Below are positions 7,647-12,934 of a DNA stretch of 12,934 bases, piece by piece. Made by a program: the position numbers and the translations under genes. The stretch spans positions 18,304 to 31,237 of the forward strand of contig DCFY01000004.1 of the NCBI GenBank assembly GCA_002315155.1, in the 5' to 3' direction. The stretch's first letter is position 1. Every line of letters begins with the position of its first letter. This DNA is from Megamonas sp. UBA1792 (GTDB lineage Bacteria > Bacillota_C > Negativicutes > Selenomonadales > Selenomonadaceae). Below the pieces are notes generated by a model. It was given only the letters and a program-made list of their open reading frames with translations. It had not been told where the DNA came from and ran no database searches.

Positions 7647-7677
7647 ATTGCCATATAAGTGGCAATTTTTTGTTTTT
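7647..7677 (+). terminator. Intrinsic terminator of the ecf-truA operon
   Basis: ATTGCCA (7647-7653) pairs with TGGCAAT (7660-7666) around a six-base loop. Six T (7666-7671), a G and five more T follow. It lies ten bases after the truA stop. Confidence 0.9.
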
Positions 7678-7742
7678 CCAGCCATTGCTCATCTGAAAAA
7701 TAGCTGTAATTTAAAAATAAATATAGCAATATTTAATGAATT

Positions 7743-7751
7743 TGGTATAAT
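7743..7751 (+). promoter_or_regulatory. Extended -10 promoter of the giant activase gene
   Basis: TGGTATAAT combines a perfect TATAAT (7746-7751) with the TGn extension. The best -35, TAGCAA at 7724-7729 with 16-base spacing, is poor, which is common for extended -10 promoters. Start of transcription near 7758 leaves a leader of about 40 bases and argues against the in-frame ATG at 7767 as the start codon. Confidence 0.6.
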
Positions 7752-7799
7752 AGAAGATGGTAGAATATGATATTTATAGGTAATTTTCAGGTGGTGAAT

Positions 7800-10700
7800 A
7801 TGATGCAAACATTATTAAAAGTAGGGATTGACATTGGTTCGACAACAATAAAAGTTGTTGTGCTTGATAGGGAAAAAAAGATCATATACAAAAAATATGC
7901 ACGTCATTTCTCCGAGATCAATACAGCCCTACAGGAAAATTTCTTAGCATTAAAAGATATTGTCGGAACAAATAAGTTCTTGTGCTCAATTACGGGATCT
8001 GCTGGTATGGGACTTGCAAAGAGGATTCGTGTGCCTTTTGTGCAGGAAGTTATGGCTTGTGCAACGGCGGTCAAAGCGTTTGCATCTGAGACAGATACTG
8101 TTATTGAACTTGGCGGTGAAGATGCTAAGATCACGTATTTTGGAACAGCACCAGAACAGCGAATGAACGGTGTATGTGCGGGCGGGACAGGTTCGTTTAT
8201 CGATCATATGGCTTCACTGCTGCACACGGATGCTATGGGGCTTAATGTGCTTGCAGCAGAAGGCAAACAGATTTATACAATTGCATCCCGTTGTGGTGTA
8301 TTTGCTAAGACTGACATACAGGCACTTATGAATGATGGAGCAGCAAAAGCAGATATTGCACTATCAATCTTTCAGGCTGTGGTAAATCAGACGATTGGTA
8401 ATCTGGCGCAAGGCCGCCCTATTAATGGAAAGGTCGCGTTTCTTGGTGGTCCGCTTTTCTTTTTATCAGAATTGAAAAAGAGGTTTGTTGAGACACTCCA
8501 TTTAAAAAGAGAAGAGGTCGTTTCTGTAGAAGATGGCTGCTATTTTGTTGCTTTGGGTGCATCCATAGCAAAGGAAAGCCGTGTCATGGATTTTACTGAG
8601 CTGCAATATAATTTGTCTGCAGCTGAAGCAAAGCATTCAGAAACAGAGACCGCGCGTTTTATCCTTTTTAAGGATGCAGACGATCATAAGGCATTTTTAA
8701 TGCGCCATGCAAGGAATAAAGTAAAAAGGGGTAGTCTTGCTACGTATAGCGGAAATGTCTATATTGGCATTGATGCTGGTTCGACAACGACAAAGATTGT
8801 GGCAATTGGGGAGGATAAGGAAGTATTATATACTTCCTATGGCAGCAATCAGGGATCGCCACTTAAGACGGTAGTACGTGAACTGTGTGATCTTTATACG
8901 AAACTCAATGATAATGTCAAAATTGCTTCAGTAGTGACAACGGGATATGGGGAAGCGATTGTAAAGGCGGCCATTCATGCAGATTCTGGTGAAGTGGAGA
9001 CTTTTGCGCATCTTCGTGCGGCACAGCAGTTTTGTCCACAAGTTACATTTGTGCTTGATATTGGTGGACAAGATATGAAATGTTTCTTTGTCCGGGATGG
9101 AACTATTGGGCAGATTACGCTCAATGAAGCATGCTCTGCTGGTTGTGGATCTTTTATTGAAAATTTTGCACAGGGCCTCAATATGACAGCTGGTGAATTT
9201 GCTGCAAAAGCAATGGAATCAAAAGCACCTGTTGATCTTGGAACGAGATGCACGGTGTTTATGAATTCAAAGGTAAAGCAGTCACAGAAGGAAGGTGCGG
9301 CAATCGGAGATATCTCGGCCGGTATAGCACTTTCTGTTATCAAAAATGCTTTATTTAAGGTTATGCAGTTGAAGGATGTTAAGACACTCGGAGATTATAT
9401 CGTTGTGCAGGGAGGAACCTTCTATAACGATGCAGTCCTGCGGTCAATGGAGCTGCTTATTGGTAAACAGATAATTCGTCCAGATATTGCAGGGCTTATG
9501 GGTGCTTATGGTGCGGCGATTCTTGCACAGGAAAGAAACCAGGGGCAGTCAACTGTACTTACAGCAAAGATGCTTAATGAATTTGAGGTAAAGACAACTT
9601 CGTATCGTTGCAAAGGCTGTGGCAACCAGTGCCTAATCACAGCGCAGGCTTTTCCGGATGGTGGGAAATATTATACAGGTAATCGATGTGAGCGTGGTAT
9701 TGGCAAAACGAAAACAGAAAATAAAGTCCCCAATATTTATGCATATAAGTATGAACGGCTTTTTTCCTATTACCACCCACTTATACATCCAAGCCGTGGG
9801 AAAATCGGTTTACCGCGTGTATTGAATATGTACGAGGATTACCCTTTTTGGTTTACGTTCTTTACAATGCTGGGCTATGAAGTTGTTCTTTCCGGGAAAT
9901 CTTCGCCGGCGATGTATTACAAGGGAATGGCGACGGTTCCATCGGACTCACTTTGCTATCCAGCGAAAATTGTTCATGGACATATTATTGACCTTATTGA
10001 AAAACAAATAAAAAAGATTTTTTATCCGTGTATTCCTTATAATATTTCGGATGATTACAATGAGTCAGATAATCACTATAATTGCCCGGTTGTAGCATCT
10101 TATGCGGAAAATATCCGGGCAAATATGGACATGGTTCGTAAAGCAGATGTTGTATTCATGCAACCGTTTTTACCACTTAATGACAAAAAACGTCTTATTG
10201 AACGTCTGTCTGAAGAGTTGATAAGAGAGCGGATTACAAAAAATGAAATTACAGCAGCTGTAGAAGCATCCTATATTGAACTGGAGCATTATAAGGCAGA
10301 TGTACGTGCATATGGAGCAGAGATTTTAGCGAAAATCGAAAAAGAGCATTTACATGGTATATTATTAGCAGGCAGACCTTATCATATAGATCCCGAAATC
10401 AATCATGGAATACCGGAAATGATTCAAGATTATGGTTTGCCAGTGCTTTCGGAGGACGCTGTCTATCACATGCCTGTATCGGATGAGAAACTGCAGATTG
10501 TTAATCAGTGGAGTTACCATGCAAGGCTTTATCATGCGGCTAGCTATGTAGCTGCACATGATGAACTGACGCTTATTCAACTGAGTTCTTTTGGCTGTGG
10601 ACTGGATGCAATTACAACAGGACAAGTCAAAGAGATTCTTGATATGCATCATCGTATTTATACGATGATTAAGCTCGATGAAGTAAGCAATTTGGGAGCA

Positions 10701-12023
10701 GCAAGAATACGTCTGCGTTCGCTTATTGCAGCACTTGCCTGCAGAAAGAACCCAACAGCAGGTTTTGAGCATATAGAAGCGAGACCACGTTTTACTGAAG
10801 AGTGCAAGAGAACGCACACGATTTTGGCACCACAGATGGCACCAATCCATTTTGAACTTATTCAGGAATCCTTACGGAAATATGGTTATCAGGTGCTTAT
10901 CCCGGAAATGCCGAAGCGTGATGCGATTGAACTTGGATTGCGTTATGTGAATAATGATATGTGCTATCCGGCAATTGTTGTTATTGGACAGTTGCTTGCG
11001 GCGATTCGTTCCGGTAAATGTGATCCGGATCATACTTCGATTATGTTGTTTCAGACTTGCGGAGCATGCAGAGCAACCAATTATTTAAACCTTATGCGCA
11101 AGGCATTGAAGGATGCCGGTTATGGTCAGGTCCCGGTGTTTGCCTGCTGGGGGCTGGAAAAGGATGCCTTTGTGCTTGACAAAGCGTGCTTTGTCGATAT
11201 CATGAAGAGTACAGTCTATGGGGATCTTCTAATGAGGGTTACAAACCGCATCCGACCGTATGAATATAAGAGTGGTATAACACAGGCACTTTATGAAAAA
11301 TGGATGGAACGGTGTAAAGCAGAGCTCAATAAAGGTAGTTTGTTTAAATTTGCAAGGAATATCAAGAATATCGTGCATGATTTTGACCATGTTGTGATAC
11401 AGGAAAACACATGGAAACCAAAGGTTGGTGTCGTGGGGGAAATACTTGTAAAATATCATCCGGTTGCTAATAATCAAATTGAAAAACTTCTTCAAAATGA
11501 AGGTGTTGAAGTTGTTATGCCAGATCTTATGGATTTCTTTATGTATATGGCCTATGATAATATTATCAAATACAAGCTGCTCGATGGAAAATATATCGAT
11601 AAGATGAAATCAGAAATGTTTATTCAACTTATGGAATTCTTCCGACGTCCAATGAGCAATGCGCTGAAGAAGAGCAAGCGATTTACACCTCCACAATCAA
11701 TTAAAATGATTGCAGCTATGGCAGAAAAGCATGTATCACTTGGTAATCTTGCTGGTGAAGGCTGGTTTCTTACAGGTGAAATGCTTAAACTTATCAAGAA
11801 TGGTGTACCCAATGTTGTCTGTTTGCAACCGTTTGGCTGCCTGCCAAATCATATCACAGGTAAAGGTATGATTAGAGAACTGCACCATGCTTATCCAGAA
11901 TGCAATATTGTTGCATTGGACTGTGATGCTGGAGCAAGCGAAGTCAATCAGTTGAATCGAATTAAACTTATGCTGTCTGTTGCTTTTGAAAAAAAACCTT
12001 TCGAAAAGCAACAGAAGATATAG
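7800..12023 (+). CDS. Giant acyl-CoA dehydratase activase/dehydratase-like fusion
   Basis: The product of about 1407 residues belongs to the BadF/BadG/HgdC-type activase family fused to DUF2229/HgdB-like domains. Activases use ATP to inject a low-potential electron into 2-hydroxyacyl-CoA dehydratases. Module 1 (about 7-260) has GIDIGSTTIK, ELGGEDAK and cluster cysteines C126 and C165. Module 2 (about 320-580) has GIDAGSTTTK, DIGGQDMK, C445 and C484. A CxxC-x3-C-x18-C segment (C604, C607, C611, C630) follows. Two dehydratase-like halves come next: 668-985 (SLCYPAK with C719, C744, C762, SFGCG with C933) and about 1005-1400 (DMCYPA with C1055, QTCGAC with C1087 and C1090, PFGC with C1347, LDCDAG with C1375). 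No signal peptide or membrane segment is seen. AGGTGG (7789-7794) supports ATG 7800 or the adjacent ATG 7803; ATG 7767 lies too close to the promoter. The gene is monocistronic with no CoA-transferase or partner nearby. Family and domains are secure; the reaction is unknown. Confidence 0.92.
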   Translation: MMQTLLKVGIDIGSTTIKVVVLDREKKIIYKKYARHFSEINTALQENFLALKDIVGTNKFLCSITGSAGMGLAKRIRVPFVQEVMACATAVKAFASETDTVIELGGEDAKITYFGTAPEQRMNGVCAGGTGSFIDHMASLLHTDAMGLNVLAAEGKQIYTIASRCGVFAKTDIQALMNDGAAKADIALSIFQAVVNQTIGNLAQGRPINGKVAFLGGPLFFLSELKKRFVETLHLKREEVVSVEDGCYFVALGASIAKESRVMDFTELQYNLSAAEAKHSETETARFILFKDADDHKAFLMRHARNKVKRGSLATYSGNVYIGIDAGSTTTKIVAIGEDKEVLYTSYGSNQGSPLKTVVRELCDLYTKLNDNVKIASVVTTGYGEAIVKAAIHADSGEVETFAHLRAAQQFCPQVTFVLDIGGQDMKCFFVRDGTIGQITLNEACSAGCGSFIENFAQGLNMTAGEFAAKAMESKAPVDLGTRCTVFMNSKVKQSQKEGAAIGDISAGIALSVIKNALFKVMQLKDVKTLGDYIVVQGGTFYNDAVLRSMELLIGKQIIRPDIAGLMGAYGAAILAQERNQGQSTVLTAKMLNEFEVKTTSYRCKGCGNQCLITAQAFPDGGKYYTGNRCERGIGKTKTENKVPNIYAYKYERLFSYYHPLIHPSRGKIGLPRVLNMYEDYPFWFTFFTMLGYEVVLSGKSSPAMYYKGMATVPSDSLCYPAKIVHGHIIDLIEKQIKKIFYPCIPYNISDDYNESDNHYNCPVVASYAENIRANMDMVRKADVVFMQPFLPLNDKKRLIERLSEELIRERITKNEITAAVEASYIELEHYKADVRAYGAEILAKIEKEHLHGILLAGRPYHIDPEINHGIPEMIQDYGLPVLSEDAVYHMPVSDEKLQIVNQWSYHARLYHAASYVAAHDELTLIQLSSFGCGLDAITTGQVKEILDMHHRIYTMIKLDEVSNLGAARIRLRSLIAALACRKNPTAGFEHIEARPRFTEECKRTHTILAPQMAPIHFELIQESLRKYGYQVLIPEMPKRDAIELGLRYVNNDMCYPAIVVIGQLLAAIRSGKCDPDHTSIMLFQTCGACRATNYLNLMRKALKDAGYGQVPVFACWGLEKDAFVLDKACFVDIMKSTVYGDLLMRVTNRIRPYEYKSGITQALYEKWMERCKAELNKGSLFKFARNIKNIVHDFDHVVIQENTWKPKVGVVGEILVKYHPVANNQIEKLLQNEGVEVVMPDLMDFFMYMAYDNIIKYKLLDGKYIDKMKSEMFIQLMEFFRRPMSNALKKSKRFTPPQSIKMIAAMAEKHVSLGNLAGEGWFLTGEMLKLIKNGVPNVVCLQPFGCLPNHITGKGMIRELHHAYPECNIVALDCDAGASEVNQLNRIKLMLSVAFEKKPFEKQQKI

Positions 12024-12104
12024 GATATTTTGAAGGAGAAAATGCTCGTAAGATGATGGCTAGCTCTGAGGTTCTAAAAAAAACATAGAAAAAAGCAATT
12101 TGGG
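12024..12104. other. Post-activase spacer with a tiny ORF pair
   Basis: No convincing terminator is seen after the giant gene. A good ribosome binding site AAGGAG (12033-12038) precedes ATG 12042, but this frame closes after four codons (MLVR). Its TGA overlaps a second ATG at 12053 that opens an 11-codon frame ending at 12088. These are too short to call as genes; they may be debris of a lost gene or a minor leader peptide. Confidence 0.35.
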
Positions 12105-12175
12105 GGCTATACAAAAGTGTGAAATGCTGATATAATGATTGATGTTGTGTTATGCATGGAACATTGTGTATAGCC
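12105..12175. repeat. Inverted repeat bracketing the rplM promoter
   Basis: GGCTATACA (12105-12113) is repeated as its exact complement TGTATAGCC (12167-12175), separated by 53 bases. The left arm contains the -35 hexamer, and the right arm lies about 25-33 bases after the predicted transcription start. The arm centres are 62 bases apart. Confidence 0.7.
12108..12136 (+). promoter_or_regulatory. Probable main promoter of rplM-rpsI
   Basis: TATACA (12108-12113, four of six) and a perfect TATAAT (12131-12136) are spaced by 17 bases. The -10 has the TGn extension (TGA at 12128-12130). Transcription would begin near 12143, giving a leader of roughly 194 bases. Confidence 0.65.
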
Positions 12176-12191
12176 AGTAATTGAAAAAGGC

Positions 12192-12220
12192 TTGACTTTG
12201 GTTTTGTTTTTTATTAAATA
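12192..12220 (+). promoter_or_regulatory. Possible second rplM promoter
   Basis: TTGACT at 12192-12197 is a five-of-six -35 match. At 17-base spacing the -10 is TAAATA (12215-12220), only three of six. It would shorten the leader to about 110 bases, still keeping the structured part just before rplM. This is a weak call. Confidence 0.3.
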
Positions 12221-12235
12221 TTTTTATATGAGGAT

Positions 12236-12329
12236 GCAACTGCGATTTCCACAGCCCCGGAAGTTCAGGAAAGACCTTGTACAATTGCTTAAAAAAGGAA
12301 ACTAAATAAAGTTAATTAAACGGGGAGGG
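12236..12329 (+). promoter_or_regulatory. Candidate L13 autoregulatory leader
   Basis: An outer stem pairs GCAACTG (12236-12242) with CAATTGC (12282-12288) with one mismatch. Inside are a TTCC/GGAA hairpin (12247-12250 with 12259-12262) with loop ACAGCCCC and a second small CAGG/CCTTG hairpin (12266-12279). The loop bases CCCC plus the next G (12255-12259) are complementary to CGGGG (12321-12325), the first part of the rplM ribosome binding site. Low-G+C Gram-positive rplM-rpsI mRNAs are known to carry an L13 leader (Rfam family RF00555), so position and form fit. Membership in that family is inferred, not tested. Confidence 0.5.
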
Positions 12330-12336
12330 ATATTGT

Positions 12337-12777
12337 ATGAAAACAACGTTTATAGCAAATGAAGCAAACATCGAGCGAAAGTGGTATGTTGTAGACGCTG
12401 AAGGCCAGACTGTAGGTAGATTAGCTGCTGAAGTTGCAAAAGTACTTCGCGGTAAACATAAACCAACCTTTACACCTCATGTTGACACAGGTGATTTCGT
12501 CATCGTTGTTAACGCCGATAAGGCTGTATTTACAGGTAAAAAATTAATTAAGAAAACATATTTTCGTCATTCAGGATATACTGGAGGAACTACATTTGTT
12601 CCAGCTGGACAGATGATGGAAAAATTTCCTGAAAGAGTCATCGAAATGGCTGTTAAGGGAATGCTTCCGAAAAATAGACTTGGTGCAAAAATGTATACAA
12701 AGTTGAACGTTTACGCTGGTTCTGAGCATCCACATGCAGCACAGAGTCCAGAAGTACTCACACTTAATATTAGATAA
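12337..12777 (+). CDS. rplM: 50S ribosomal protein L13
   Basis: L13 is an early assembly protein of the large subunit that binds 23S rRNA. The 146-residue product contains the family blocks [51 protein letters not shown] and [15 protein letters not shown], with the usual C-terminus near [11 protein letters not shown]. Length is typical. GGGGAGGG (12322-12329) sits seven bases before the ATG. It is the first gene of the rplM-rpsI operon, with a promoter and structured leader of its own; the giant activase gene separates it from its usual neighbour truA. Confidence 0.99.
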   Translation: MKTTFIANEANIERKWYVVDAEGQTVGRLAAEVAKVLRGKHKPTFTPHVDTGDFVIVVNADKAVFTGKKLIKKTYFRHSGYTGGTTFVPAGQMMEKFPERVIEMAVKGMLPKNRLGAKMYTKLNVYAGSEHPHAAQSPEVLTLNIR

Positions 12778-12800
12778 AACTGGAAGGAGGAACATTATTT

Positions 12801-12934
12801 ATGGCATTAGTTAGCTACTACGGTACAGGTCGCAGAAAAACGTCAGTTGCCAGAGTTCGTCTGGTTCCAGGTGAAGGCAGTGTAACGATTAATGGTCGTG
12901 ATATGCAGGCATATTTTGGTCTTAAGACTCTCGA
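12801..12934 (+). CDS. rpsI: 30S ribosomal protein S9 (partial, runs off the window)
   Basis: The first 44 codons are present, beginning [20 protein letters not shown], the S9 signature, followed by [14 protein letters not shown] and the start of the QAYFG block. S9 lies in the head of the small subunit, and its C-terminal tail, absent here, reaches the P-site tRNA. GGAAGGAGG (12782-12790) precedes the ATG. It follows rplM after 23 bases with no terminator between, so the two are co-transcribed. The window ends inside the gene. Confidence 0.98.
   Translation, partial: MALVSYYGTGRRKTSVARVRLVPGEGSVTINGRDMQAYFGLKTL

Noticed and set aside
7767..7799. ATG at 7767 as start of the giant protein
   Set aside because: It would lie about nine bases after the predicted transcription start without a ribosome binding site; ATG 7800 and 7803 follow AGGTGG.
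10365..10850. Minus-strand open frame of 161 codons inside the giant activase gene
   Set aside because: It lies opposite well-conserved dehydratase-like motifs, its composition is that of an antisense shadow, and it has no start signals.

Overview
The window is low-G+C chromosomal DNA with strong purine-rich Shine-Dalgarno sequences and some TTG start codons. All recognisable genes lie on the + strand. The order rpmJ-rpsM-rpsK-rpsD-rpoA-rplQ, then ecfA1-ecfA2-ecfT-truA, then rplM-rpsI is the classical downstream end of the ribosomal-protein supercluster of Bacillota. rpsD inside the alpha operon, plus a giant oxygen-sensitive-type acyl-CoA dehydratase activase fusion, suggests an anaerobe from Clostridia or Negativicutes. 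I lean to Negativicutes, but that is inference from general knowledge, not a search.

Region by region: (1) 39-2944 is the alpha operon: L36, S13, S11, S4, RNA polymerase alpha and L17, closed by a strong intrinsic terminator at 2949-2984. (2) 2985-4376 holds a lone TIM-barrel gene of the sugar isomerase/epimerase (AP-endonuclease-2-like) family. A nearly perfect catabolite-responsive element lies just downstream of its likely promoter. A 368-base AT-rich spacer follows; it contains several inverted repeats and ends in a perfect terminator-shaped hairpin directly behind a TATAAT box. (3) 4377-7636 is a tightly coupled operon in which neighbours overlap or nearly abut: EcfA1, EcfA2 and EcfT (the shared energising module of ECF vitamin/metal importers, with no substrate-binding S component nearby) and TruA (tRNA pseudouridine synthase), closed by a terminator at 7647-7677. 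(4) 7743-12023 is a monocistronic unit for a protein of about 1407 residues with two activase ATPase modules, a four-cysteine segment and two dehydratase-like (DUF2229/HgdB-type) halves. (5) 12105-12934 is the rplM-rpsI (L13-S9) operon with its own promoter and a long structured leader; rpsI runs off the window.

Most of the window is translation and transcription machinery plus a nutrient-uptake module normally co-located with it. The two genes that interrupt this conserved order, the TIM-barrel gene and the giant activase/dehydratase fusion, each have their own promoter. They are the accessory and most interesting content. The fusion carries, in one chain, counterparts of every part of a 2-hydroxyacyl-CoA dehydratase system: a pseudo-dimeric ATP-driven electron activator and a pseudo-heterodimeric cluster-binding dehydratase-like core. 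Its substrate cannot be read from the sequence or its neighbours.
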